From assembly GCA_002430125.1 (NCBI GenBank), contig DJBQ01000186.1:1-14663 (forward strand): DNA of 14,663 nucleotides, written 5' to 3'. A program made the translations under genes and the position numbers. Below, in pieces: positions 1-6,186 of the stretch (within the stretch, counting starts at the first letter, position 1; each line of letters begins with the position of its first letter). This stretch comes from Rhodobacterales bacterium UBA5972. Lineage in GTDB: Bacteria; Pseudomonadota; Alphaproteobacteria; Rhodobacterales; Rhodobacteraceae. Under the pieces are notes generated by a model, which saw nothing but the letters and a program-made list of their open reading frames with translations, was not told where the DNA came from and ran no database searches.

Positions 1-145
1 CAAATTCCATTGTTGCTTTGTCGGTTTCAATTTCGGCCAACAGGTCGCCGGAACTGACAGTGTCGCCCTCTTTGACCAACCATTTGGCCAAGGTGCCTTC
101 TTCCATTGTGGGCGAGAGGGCGGGCATTAGGATTTCAATTGGCAT
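1..145 (-). CDS. pdhC: Pyruvate dehydrogenase E2 (dihydrolipoamide acetyltransferase), N-terminal fragment
   Basis: Only the first 48 codons lie in the window; the gene runs off the left edge. The visible part is the start of a lipoyl domain: [17 protein letters not shown] followed by the lipoylation motif ETDKATMEF, whose lysine would carry the swinging lipoyl arm. E2 takes the acetyl group from E1 and passes it to CoA in the cytoplasmic pyruvate dehydrogenase complex. The ATG at 143-145 (minus strand) is preceded by a strong AGGAGAG ribosome site that partly overlaps the TAG stop of pdhB, with 10 bp between the two genes, so translation is probably coupled. Because pdhB also starts with a lipoyl domain, an E2 call from this domain alone would be ambiguous. 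Gene order pdhA-pdhB-pdhC makes E2 by far the most likely. Confidence 0.88.
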   Translation of the reverse strand, partial: MPIEILMPALSPTMEEGTLAKWLVKEGDTVSSGDLLAEIETDKATMEF

Positions 146-155
146 GTGCGCTCTC

Positions 156-1508
156 CTACCGGTAAGTTACTGATTTCACGGCCTCGATAACCTCTTTCGT
201 GGTGATCAGCGCGAGTTTTTCAAGGTTGGCAGCATAGGGCATCGGGACATCTTTGCCGGCGCAATTGATCACGGGTGCATCCAGATAATCAAACGCCTCA
301 GTCATGATTTTCGCCGACAAGTGGTTGCCGATGGAGCAGACTGGAAAGCCTTCTTCGACAGTGACGCAGCGGTTGGTTTTGCGCACACTTGTCAAAATGG
401 TTTCGTAATCAATCGGGCGGATTGTCCTGAGGTCAATCACTTCGGCGGAAATGCCTTCTTTGGCCAGTTCATCGGCGGCTTCCAACGCATATTGCATGCC
501 GATGCCGAAGCTTACGATGGTGACGTCGCTGCCTTCGCGCCAAATGCGCGCGCGTCCCAATGGGACAGTGAAGTCCGGCAAATCAGGCACTTCAAACGAG
601 CGGCCATACAGAATTTCGTTTTCCAGAACCAATACCGGGTTCGGATCACGGATGGCGGATTTCAGCAGGCCTTTAGCATCGGCTGCGGAGTATGGTTGCA
701 CGACTTTGAGGCCGGGAATTTGCGCGTACCAAGCGGCATAATCCTGCGAGTGCTGCGCACCGACGCGGGCTGCAGCCCCATTTGCACCGCGAAACACAAT
801 CGGACAGCCCATTTGACCACCTGACATATATAACGTCTTCGCGGCAGAGTTTATTATGTGATCAATGGCTTGCATGGCGAAGTTAAAGGTCATGAATTCG
901 ACAATTGGCCTAAGCCCAGCAAAAGCCGCACCTACTGCGATGCCGGTGAAACCGTGTTCGGTGATCGGTGTGTCGATCACCCGGCGCGGGCCGAATTCAT
1001 CCAGCATACCTTGCGAGATTTTATAGGCCCCCTGATATTCGGCGACTTCCTCGCCCATCAGATAGACGTTGTCATCCAGTCGCATTTCTTCGGACATAGC
1101 TTCGCGCAGCGCCTCGCGGACCGTCAGGGTTTTCATTTTGGTGCCAGCGGGAACTTCTTCCATGGCCGGTCGCACTTCGGTTGTGGTAATCGCTGCAATA
1201 AACGCAGGCGCGGCAACTTCCTTTGCAGCGGGTTGTGCAACGGGGGCTTCGACGGTTGTGTCTTCACCTTCCTCCAGCAGAACTGCGATGGGGGTGTTTA
1301 CCTTAACCCCTTCAGTGCCCTCGGCGATCAGGATCTTGGTGATCAAACCATCATCAACCGCTTCAAATTCCATCGTTGCTTTGTCGGTTTCAATTTCGGC
1401 CAGAATGTCACCGGAACTGACGGTGTCGCCCTCTTTGACCAGCCATTTCGCCAATGTGCCTTCTTCCATCGTCGGAGAAAGTGCTGGCATCAGAATATTC
1501 GTTGCCAT
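156..1508 (-). CDS. pdhB: Pyruvate dehydrogenase E1 component, beta subunit, with fused N-terminal lipoyl domain
   Basis: A 450-residue E1-beta subunit; with E1-alpha it decarboxylates pyruvate and reductively acetylates lipoyl groups. Residues 1-80 are a complete lipoyl domain (ETDKATMEF, lipoyl lysine K43), followed by an Ala/Pro/Val/Glu-rich linker at about 81-122. The transketolase-like beta subunit begins near residue 125 ([14 protein letters not shown]). TPITEHGF at 181-188 holds the glutamate (E184) that activates thiamine diphosphate, and AQHSQ (H253) matches the conserved active-site histidine region. An ordinary E1-beta is about 330 residues, so the excess is the lipoyl domain. This fusion is known in alphaproteobacteria. 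The start at 1508 follows AAGGAG with 8 nt spacing, 12 bp after the pdhA stop. The lipoyl-coding DNA is about 85% identical to the start of pdhC. Confidence 0.95.
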   Translation of the reverse strand: MATNILMPALSPTMEEGTLAKWLVKEGDTVSSGDILAEIETDKATMEFEAVDDGLITKILIAEGTEGVKVNTPIAVLLEEGEDTTVEAPVAQPAAKEVAAPAFIAAITTTEVRPAMEEVPAGTKMKTLTVREALREAMSEEMRLDDNVYLMGEEVAEYQGAYKISQGMLDEFGPRRVIDTPITEHGFTGIAVGAAFAGLRPIVEFMTFNFAMQAIDHIINSAAKTLYMSGGQMGCPIVFRGANGAAARVGAQHSQDYAAWYAQIPGLKVVQPYSAADAKGLLKSAIRDPNPVLVLENEILYGRSFEVPDLPDFTVPLGRARIWREGSDVTIVSFGIGMQYALEAADELAKEGISAEVIDLRTIRPIDYETILTSVRKTNRCVTVEEGFPVCSIGNHLSAKIMTEAFDYLDAPVINCAGKDVPMPYAANLEKLALITTKEVIEAVKSVTYR

Positions 1509-1520
1509 TTCGGCCTCTCC

Positions 1521-2510
1521 TTATGCGTAAATATCGGTCCAAAGTTCACTCAGGTCGGGCTCGGGGCTTTCCTGTGCGAATTTGGCGCTTTCGTTGACGA
1601 TAGATTTGATTTCCTTGTCGATGGCTTTCAAATCCTCTTCGGTGGCGTGCTTGCCTTGCAGCAGCAAATCGCGCACGTGATCAATCGGGTCTTTTTCTTC
1701 CCGGACTTTTTGAACTTCTTCGCGGGTGCGATATTTCGCCGGGTCAGACATCGAATGCCCACGATAGCGATAGGTTTTCATTTCAAGAATATAAGGGCCT
1801 TTGCCTGAACGGCAGTGAGCCACGGCTTTGTCGCCTGCTGCCTTGACGGCAAGCACATCCATGCCATCCACCGCTTCGCCGGGGATGCCAAAGGCTTGAC
1901 CACGGGTATAGATATCGGGCGAAGATGTGGACCGTTTCATCGCTGTGCCCATGGCATATTGGTTGTTTTCAATCACAAAAATCACCGGCAGCGCCCAAAG
2001 GCTGGCCATGTTGAAAGTCTCGTATACCTGCCCCTGATTGGCTGATCCGTCGCCGAAATAAGCGAATGAAACATTGTCGTTACCGCGGTATTTGTTGGCG
2101 AATGCCAAGCCCGCGCCAAGGGGAACCTGGGCGCCAACGATGCCGTGGCCGCCATAGAATTTCTTTTCGGCCGAGAACATATGCATGCTGCCGCCCTTGC
2201 CTTTGGAATATCCATCCGACCGACCAGTAAGTTCGGCCATCACGCCCTTAGGATCCATACCGCAGGCCAGCATATGGCCGTGGTCACGATAAGACGTGAT
2301 ACGCTGGTCGCCTTCTTTGGCGGTGGCCTCAAGGCCGACAACAACAGCTTCTTGACCGATATATAGGTGGCAGAAACCGCCGATCAGGCCCATGCCATAT
2401 AACTGGCCGGCCTTTTCCTCGAATCGCCGAATTTGCAGCATTTCGCGGTAATACCCCAGAAGTTCATCCTTGGAAGTGTTGGATTTTTTGGCGGCTTTCG
2501 AAAGGGCCAT
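1521..2510 (-). CDS. pdhA: Pyruvate dehydrogenase E1 component, alpha subunit
   Basis: A 329-residue E1-alpha subunit, normal length for bacterial heterotetrameric E1. The thiamine diphosphate motif runs from GDGSANQGQ (153-161) to ENN (181-183). YRDHGH (74-79) and the loop YRYRGHSMSDP (247-257) are typical of the family; the latter contains the serine that is phosphorylated in mitochondrial E1-alpha, though nothing here shows a kinase. It pairs with the lipoyl-bearing PdhB downstream to convert pyruvate to acetyl-lipoamide. It is the first gene of pdhA-pdhB-pdhC. The chosen ATG at 2508-2510 gives the usual Lys/Ser-rich N-terminus; a GGGAG sits about 11 nt upstream, a weak ribosome site. The 130 bp upstream contain a perfect inverted repeat (2540-2555) next to a possible -10, so the operon probably has its own regulated promoter. 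Confidence 0.96.
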   Translation of the reverse strand: MALSKAAKKSNTSKDELLGYYREMLQIRRFEEKAGQLYGMGLIGGFCHLYIGQEAVVVGLEATAKEGDQRITSYRDHGHMLACGMDPKGVMAELTGRSDGYSKGKGGSMHMFSAEKKFYGGHGIVGAQVPLGAGLAFANKYRGNDNVSFAYFGDGSANQGQVYETFNMASLWALPVIFVIENNQYAMGTAMKRSTSSPDIYTRGQAFGIPGEAVDGMDVLAVKAAGDKAVAHCRSGKGPYILEMKTYRYRGHSMSDPAKYRTREEVQKVREEKDPIDHVRDLLLQGKHATEEDLKAIDKEIKSIVNESAKFAQESPEPDLSELWTDIYA

Positions 2511-2539
2511 TTTTGCGGAACTCCCATGGTTTCAAATAT

Positions 2540-2555
2540 GGTTTAATACTAAACC
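2540..2555 (-). promoter_or_regulatory. Candidate operator: perfect inverted repeat in pdhA leader
   Basis: On the plus strand this reads GGTTTA ATAC TAAACC, two perfect 6-bp arms around 4 bp. On the minus strand a TGTAAT (2560-2565) resembles a -10 box, and the repeat begins 4 nt downstream of it, about where transcription would start. A repressor bound here would block pdhA. The -35 is unconvincing: TTGCTT lies 15 bp upstream of TGTAAT, or 17 bp upstream of an alternative TAATAA. The arms do not match the E. coli PdhR box pattern closely, so I do not name the regulator. Confidence 0.4.
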
Positions 2556-2640
2556 TTTTATTACACCATTCGGAATAGAAAAGCAAAAGGAATCACCGCA
2601 GGCGGATTTTCGTCAACAATCGGCGATAGAAGGCGTGGCC

Positions 2641-2943
2641 TTAGCGAACGACGATCTCGTCGCCGCGGGCAAGCCCAAGGACCTTGCGGGCTTGTTCGTC
2701 AAGCAGGTCAAGATCAAGATAGTCGTCCGACAACCGCCGGGTTTTGTTTTCCATGGCACTTATCTGATTTTGCAACTGCGCCAGTTGATTGGAAAGTTCT
2801 TGTTCCTGCGCCTGAATTTGCACGCGGCGAAACAGCCCGAAATTGCCCTGAACCGCAGCAAAGGTGAAATACGATGCTAAAGAAAACATCAGGGTGAAGA
2901 ACACCACCGCACTTACCGACAGTTTTTTGGTTTTTTTACTCAT
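2641..2943 (-). CDS. ftsB: FtsB/DivIC-family septum formation initiator protein
   Basis: A 100-residue bitopic membrane protein. Residues 1-8 are basic and cytoplasmic (MSKKTKKL), about 9-31 form one hydrophobic span, and about 38-70 form a short coiled coil (QAQEQELSNQLAQLQNQ). A conserved C-terminal segment follows (LDLLDEQARKVLGLARGDEI). This is the layout of FtsB/DivIC, which links FtsL and FtsQ in the divisome. An in-frame TTG at 2982 would add 13 residues, but the ATG at 2943 places the basic patch directly before the span and fits the family. No clear ribosome site precedes either start. Placement just upstream of pdhA is common in alphaproteobacteria, which supports the call. A candidate promoter lies at 2985-3013. 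Confidence 0.85.
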   Translation of the reverse strand: MSKKTKKLSVSAVVFFTLMFSLASYFTFAAVQGNFGLFRRVQIQAQEQELSNQLAQLQNQISAMENKTRRLSDDYLDLDLLDEQARKVLGLARGDEIVVR

Positions 2944-2984
2944 ACCCAACGCTCGACACTGCTGCTCTTTTGGCCGCTTCAATG

Positions 2985-3013
2985 ACTATGTCATAAGTGC
3001 GAGGGAATGTGAA
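2985..3013 (-). promoter_or_regulatory. Candidate sigma-70-type promoter for ftsB
   Basis: Read on the minus strand: TTCACA (3013-3008), 17 bp spacer, CATAGT (2990-2985). The -35 matches the consensus at 5 of 6 positions and the -10 at 4 of 6, with ideal spacing, ending about 41 bp before the ftsB ATG. A 13-bp inverted repeat, ATGAC TAT GTCAT (2982-2994), overlaps the -10. If real, ftsB can be transcribed independently of the small upstream gene. Confidence 0.4.
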
Positions 3014-3048
3014 TCCCCTATTTTTCAGACGGATGCGACGCGTTCCAG

Positions 3049-3192
3049 TTACCGCCAAAATTTCAAAACGTCGATCAACTTGTTGAATTCATGACCCAGA
3101 AATATCGACGCTTGCCAGTTGAAAAACATCGCATCAACGCCTGTCAGGCTTAATATCAACAGTGCCAACACAACGGCAGTCAAATTGTCCAT
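3049..3192 (-). CDS. Small single-span membrane protein (47 aa) upstream of ftsB
   Basis: A 47-residue protein. Residues 1-3 (MDN) precede a hydrophobic stretch at about 4-24 (LTAVVLALLILSLTGVDAMF). A short polar/amphipathic tail follows with FLGHEFNKLIDVLKFWR at the end, an aromatic-basic C-terminus. The ORF extends upstream to 3243, but the ATG at 3190-3192 has a good ribosome site (GGAAAGG, about 6 nt spacing), so I chose it. I cannot assign a function. My recollection is that short proteins with this plan and an ...FWR end occur beside ftsB/pdh genes in related Rhodobacteraceae, but I could not check that. It lies about 105 bp upstream of ftsB in the same direction. Possible roles include a small divisome accessory protein or an unrelated membrane peptide; nothing in the sequence decides. 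Confidence 0.6.
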   Translation of the reverse strand: MDNLTAVVLALLILSLTGVDAMFFNWQASIFLGHEFNKLIDVLKFWR

Positions 3193-3457
3193 TTTGGCCT
3201 TTCCAAATGTGTCTGTGTTTCGTTTTGCTAGCAGGTTTCGCAAACCATGTCCGGCGATTTTTGCAAAAAAAGCCGTCGGAATTACTTCAATCCCGCTGAT
3301 TTGTTGACAAAACCGCTGTTGTAAAGCCTCATGTCAGCAGGCAATCATGCTGCGTAACATCTTGGTATGAAGAAGGAAGCATTTTCAATCAGATTTGGTT
3401 AGACTGCCGTTTGACGCGTAATTCGATTCGAGCCGGAAGAAGGGCGAACAACAAGCC
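3193..3457. other. Intergenic region between divergent division-gene units
   Basis: 265 bp separate the minus-strand small membrane gene from the plus-strand coiled-coil gene, so promoters for both should lie here. A TTGACA at 3304-3309 (plus strand) is a perfect -35, but no reasonable -10 follows at 16-18 bp. An imperfect inverted repeat at 3252-3275 (CGGC...TTTTTGCAAAAA...GCCG) has a 2-nt loop and no T-run, so it does not look like a terminator. I see no RNA gene and no convincing ORF. Confidence 0.5.
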
Positions 3458-4156
3458 ATGACAGATATAGACCATTATCAGAGCCGGATTGTTGCGGCTT
3501 TAGACCGGATTTCCTGGTTAACGCAGCAGCCTGCGACTGCGCCTGCAGTGCAACCGGTGAATAATGTCGCACACGAAACTGCGTTGGCAGAAGAACATGC
3601 GCGGTTACAGTCCGAGCGGGCGTCAACAGCTGCGTTACGTGCGAAACTCGATCACGAACGTGCAGCCCACGAAGCGTTATCGCAACAGATAGAAGAAGAC
3701 CGCGCCGCGATGCGCGAAGCCGCTGACTCGTTGTCTGAGGCTCTGGCTGATAAGGCATCTGTCGCCGCACAATTGAAGGCCGCAGAAGAAGCAGGCGCAG
3801 TTCTGGCCAAGAAGCTCGACGAGGCGGAACGGTCGTACAGTCAGATGGCCCGCGATACACAACGTGCGACCGAGGCCGCTTTGGTGGCGCAAGAAAAGAT
3901 TGACCGATTGATCGGGCGCATCGAAAGCCAGGATGCACAGTTCCAGCGGCTCAAGGACGCAAATGCTACGTTGCGGGACTCAAACGCAAACTTGCGGGAA
4001 AAGAACATTGAAATGCTGGGCAATCCGGATGCAATCAACACATCATTGGCAACCGAACTTGCAGCGCTGAAAACGCTGCGGGTGGCGGATGTCGGCGAAA
4101 TGGATGCCATTTTGGAAGAATTGAAACCACTGGTCGAGGGTCAAAACAATGCCTGA
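3458..4156 (+). CDS. Coiled-coil protein encoded with ZapA (ZauP-like candidate Z-ring factor)
   Basis: A 232-residue soluble protein without signal peptide or membrane span. Residues 1-22 are a short helical segment (MTDIDHYQSRIVAALDRISW), about 23-38 a Pro/Ala/Gln-rich linker, and about 39-187 a long Ala/Glu/Arg-rich coiled coil ending in an Asn-rich repeat (LKDANATLRDSNANLREKN). A separate C-terminal helix at about 195-226 carries EMDAILEELKPLVE. The reading frame overlaps zapA by 8 nt (4149-4156), so the two products are probably made together. In Caulobacter the coiled-coil partner ZauP is encoded with ZapA and helps focus the Z-ring; the same order and architecture here suggest a counterpart, but I rely on context and shape rather than a diagnostic motif. 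The ribosome site is weak (AGGG about 14 nt upstream of the ATG). Confidence 0.75.
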   Translation: MTDIDHYQSRIVAALDRISWLTQQPATAPAVQPVNNVAHETALAEEHARLQSERASTAALRAKLDHERAAHEALSQQIEEDRAAMREAADSLSEALADKASVAAQLKAAEEAGAVLAKKLDEAERSYSQMARDTQRATEAALVAQEKIDRLIGRIESQDAQFQRLKDANATLRDSNANLREKNIEMLGNPDAINTSLATELAALKTLRVADVGEMDAILEELKPLVEGQNNA

Positions 4157-4523
4157 AGTTGACATTCACATCGGTGGCCGGGTGTTCCAAGTTGCCTGCC
4201 AGGAAGGCGAAGAACATTTCCTGCAATCAGCAGCGGCTTTACTGGATAATGAAGCCCAGGCCTTGGCCGAAGCGATGGGCCGCATGCCTGAATCGCGGAT
4301 GCTGTTGATGGCGGGTTTGATGCTTGCGGACAAAACCGCAGGCTTGGAGGAAGAATTGCGCATAGCGGAACGACGCCACGTTGGTGCCGCCCCTACCGCC
4401 CCAGCACAGATAGAAACCGTTGAGGTTCCGGTGATCCCCGATAACGTCGTTAAAGCCCTCGCGGATATCGCGGACCGGGCCGAAGGGATCGCGCGCGAGA
4501 TTGAAGATTCCCAAGCCGATTAG
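4149..4523 (+). CDS. zapA: Cell division protein ZapA
   Basis: A 124-residue protein that binds FtsZ and promotes bundling or alignment of protofilaments at midcell. The N-terminal motif VDIHIGGRVFQVACQEGEE (residues 4-22) is the characteristic ZapA beta-hairpin with conserved GR and GEE. The helical dimerisation region follows (FLQSAAALLDNEAQALAEAM and onwards), with MLLMAGLMLADK in the central helix. The C-terminus is longer than in the approximately 100-residue family members, with a Pro/Ala-rich segment (about 79-96) and a final acidic helix (ALADIADRAEGIAREIEDS). GAGGG with 8 nt spacing precedes the ATG inside the upstream coiled-coil gene. The stop is only 3 bp from the convergent stop of the RidA-like gene, with no terminator between. 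Confidence 0.93.
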   Translation: MPEVDIHIGGRVFQVACQEGEEHFLQSAAALLDNEAQALAEAMGRMPESRMLLMAGLMLADKTAGLEEELRIAERRHVGAAPTAPAQIETVEVPVIPDNVVKALADIADRAEGIAREIEDSQAD

Positions 4524-4533
4524 GCGTTAACGC
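4524..4533. repeat. 10-bp palindrome joining two convergent stop codons
   Basis: GCGTTAACGC is a perfect palindrome that starts right after the zapA TAG (4521-4523) and contains the TAA of the minus-strand RidA-like gene (4527-4529). It has no loop and no T-run on either side, so it is not a convincing intrinsic terminator. It marks the very tight meeting point of the two transcription units. Confidence 0.5.
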
Positions 4534-4937
4534 GGAATGACAGCGGTTGCTTCAATCTCGACCTTAGCGCGATCCTCGATCAGGGCGACAACCTGAACCA
4601 TCGCCATTGCCGGAAAATTCCGCCCTAGACGGGCGCGATAAACTGCGCCAACTTCAGGCAAGCGGGCCAAATATTCAGTTTTTTCGGTGATATACCAGGT
4701 CATTCGCACCAGATGTTCCGGTCCAGCTCCAGCTTCTGCCAGAACGGCGGTGATATTGGCCAAAGTCTGATCTACCTGACCAACAAAATCATCGGTTTCA
4801 AATTCCTGCTGACTATTCCAACCGATGTGGCCACCCAGAAAGACCTGCCGCCCTTCGGCCGCGACGCCATTCGCGTACCCCTTGGCGGGTTTCCAGTTCT
4901 TTGGGTTCAGCAATTCGTGTGTGTAAGGTGCGGGCAT
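4527..4937 (-). CDS. RidA-like (YjgF/UK114 superfamily) protein lacking the canonical active-site arginine
   Basis: A 136-residue RidA-fold protein, normal length. Recognisable blocks are VFLGGHIGW (32-40), the helix QVDQTLANITAVLAEAGAG (54-72), MTWYIT (79-84), NFPAMAMVQVVAL (107-119) and KVEIEATAVI (125-134). RidA proteins hydrolyse reactive enamine/imine intermediates, and the key arginine sits in a P-A-R motif. Here that position reads P-A-M (M111), so classical imine deaminase activity cannot be assumed; the protein resembles the arginine-less Rid subgroups. As last gene of the anthranilate operon it may act on a CoA-bound enamine or its breakdown product, since the pathway must release the ring nitrogen, but that is inference. 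The start at 4937 has an excellent AGGAG site 5 nt upstream, 14 bp after the thioesterase stop. Confidence 0.88.
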   Translation of the reverse strand: MPAPYTHELLNPKNWKPAKGYANGVAAEGRQVFLGGHIGWNSQQEFETDDFVGQVDQTLANITAVLAEAGAGPEHLVRMTWYITEKTEYLARLPEVGAVYRARLGRNFPAMAMVQVVALIEDRAKVEIEATAVIPR

Positions 4938-4951
4938 GACCTCTCCTATTG

Positions 4952-5353
4952 TTAACCGACAGCCAATTTTAGGCGCGTCTCATCCGCCCAAGCTGTTGAT
5001 TTTCCGTTATTTGTGTCGATCTGTACAATGGTTGACTGAACACTCATTCGTTCTTGATCGCCGCAACTGGCAAGAATCGAAAAATCGACGCTTGTTGTGC
5101 CAAGTCGGGTCACAGTCAGCTTGAAAATAAGCTTATCTTCAAGGCGGCTGGGCGCGTGAAACGTCGCGGCAATCTTTGCTGTCGGCACGCCCCGTTGATC
5201 TGCCAGATGCATCTGGCCAAAGGAATGTCTAACATGATCGCGGAAAAACTCTTCGATCACCGAATTGATCATTTCAAAGTATCTCGGATAAAACACGATT
5301 CCAGCAGGATCGCAGTGCTGAAATTCGACCAGTCGTTTTGTGGACCAGGTCAA
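4952..5353 (-). CDS. Hotdog-fold acyl-CoA thioesterase (4-hydroxybenzoyl-CoA thioesterase type)
   Basis: A 133-residue single hotdog-domain protein. The motif [20 protein letters not shown] (residues 9-28) is the 4HBT signature; D15 corresponds to the catalytic aspartate of 4-hydroxybenzoyl-CoA thioesterase. It probably hydrolyses an aromatic or short acyl-CoA, perhaps 2-aminobenzoyl-CoA or a ring-derived ester, to recover CoA when the pathway stalls; the substrate is not decided by sequence. I chose a TTG start at 5351-5353. It overlaps the kynA TGA as TTGA, follows AGGA at 7 nt, and gives the N-terminus [11 protein letters not shown]. An in-frame GTG at 5374 would give 140 residues but has no ribosome site and overlaps kynA by 25 nt. 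Confidence 0.85.
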   Translation of the reverse strand: MTWSTKRLVEFQHCDPAGIVFYPRYFEMINSVIEEFFRDHVRHSFGQMHLADQRGVPTAKIAATFHAPSRLEDKLIFKLTVTRLGTTSVDFSILASCGDQERMSVQSTIVQIDTNNGKSTAWADETRLKLAVG

Positions 5354-6186
5354 AGTTCTGTCCTGACATGCCACAATTCGGGGAACAACTCGACGTCAAG
5401 CATCCGGCGCAAATACGCCACACCCGAGGTGCCGCCGGTGCCGCGTTTGAACCCGATTATCCGCTCGACCGTGGTTACATGATTAAATCGCCAACGGCGA
5501 AAGTAATCCTCAAAATCCACCAGTTTTTCAGCCAATTCATATAGTTGCCAATGGGTTTCGGGCGCTTGATACACAACTTTCCATGCGGCGATCACAGCGT
5601 CATTTGGTTGGTGTGGTGTGCTGAGATCACGGTTCAGAACCTCGGCCGGCAGCGTGAAACCATTGCGTGCCAAAAGCCTCAAAGATTCGTCATAAAGGCT
5701 GGGTCGCGCCAGTTCGTCGGTCAAAAGTTTCAGGGTTTCTGGCCGGTGTTCATGTGGCTTCAACATCGCTTGATTACGGTTGCCGATTGTGAATTCAATC
5801 AGCCGGTATTGATAGGATTGAAAGCCCGAACTTTGGCCCAATTCATCGCGAAACCGAGTATATTCGCTGGGCGTCATTGTGCGCAGAACATCCCAAGCGG
5901 AATTCAGTTGCTCAAATATCTGCGCCACCCGGGCAAGCATTTTGAAGGCCGGTTGCAGGTTGTCGGTTTTGATGGCTTCACGGGCAGCGGAAACTTCGTG
6001 CAGGGCAAGTTTTATCCACAATTCCGAGGTTTGATGCTGGATGATGAACAGCATTTCGTCATGTGCTGAAGTGCGTAAGTTTTGCGCCGCAAGTACCTGA
6101 TCTAAATGCAAGTAATCACTATATGACATGCGCCCGTCGAACGACATTTGCGCGCCTTCACTTGACGGATCATAAGGCTGGGTCAT
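5350..6186 (-). CDS. kynA: Tryptophan 2,3-dioxygenase
   Basis: A 278-residue heme dioxygenase that opens the indole ring of L-tryptophan to N-formylkynurenine with O2, the first step of the kynurenine route. [13 protein letters not shown] (48-60) contains H51, the active-site histidine; [18 protein letters not shown] (111-128) contains R113, which binds the substrate carboxylate; [20 protein letters not shown] (233-252) contains H236, the proximal heme ligand, and T250. Length matches bacterial enzymes (about 280). The ATG overlaps the kynU stop as ATGA, with AGGAG 9 nt upstream, so the two kynurenine enzymes are translationally coupled and made in register with the anthranilate genes. It feeds KynU via a formamidase that is not encoded in this window. 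Confidence 0.96.
   Translation of the reverse strand: MTQPYDPSSEGAQMSFDGRMSYSDYLHLDQVLAAQNLRTSAHDEMLFIIQHQTSELWIKLALHEVSAAREAIKTDNLQPAFKMLARVAQIFEQLNSAWDVLRTMTPSEYTRFRDELGQSSGFQSYQYRLIEFTIGNRNQAMLKPHEHRPETLKLLTDELARPSLYDESLRLLARNGFTLPAEVLNRDLSTPHQPNDAVIAAWKVVYQAPETHWQLYELAEKLVDFEDYFRRWRFNHVTTVERIIGFKRGTGGTSGVAYLRRMLDVELFPELWHVRTEL

Noticed and set aside
321..824. Plus-strand open frames opposite pdhB
   Set aside because: Entirely antisense to a well-conserved pdhB; translations are Cys/His-rich and family-less, with no ribosome site.
858..1808. 316-codon plus-strand open frame across the pdhB/pdhA junction
   Set aside because: Long only because it mirrors codon bias of the genes on the other strand; the product is Phe/His-rich without recognisable domains and spans two real genes.
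3252..3275. Possible intrinsic terminator (CGGC...TTTTTGCAAAAA...GCCG)
   Set aside because: Two internal mismatches, a 2-nt loop and no T-run after the stem on either strand; it also lies upstream of both genes, not downstream.
3304..3332. TTGACA as -35 of a promoter for the coiled-coil/zapA unit
   Set aside because: Perfect -35 hexamer but no acceptable -10 at 16-18 bp (the region reads GCCTCATG); kept only as a remark in the intergenic entry.
3399..3938. 179-codon minus-strand frame opposite the coiled-coil gene
   Set aside because: Arg/Pro/Ser-rich shadow of an Ala/Glu-rich coding frame; overlaps a gene supported by the zapA overlap.
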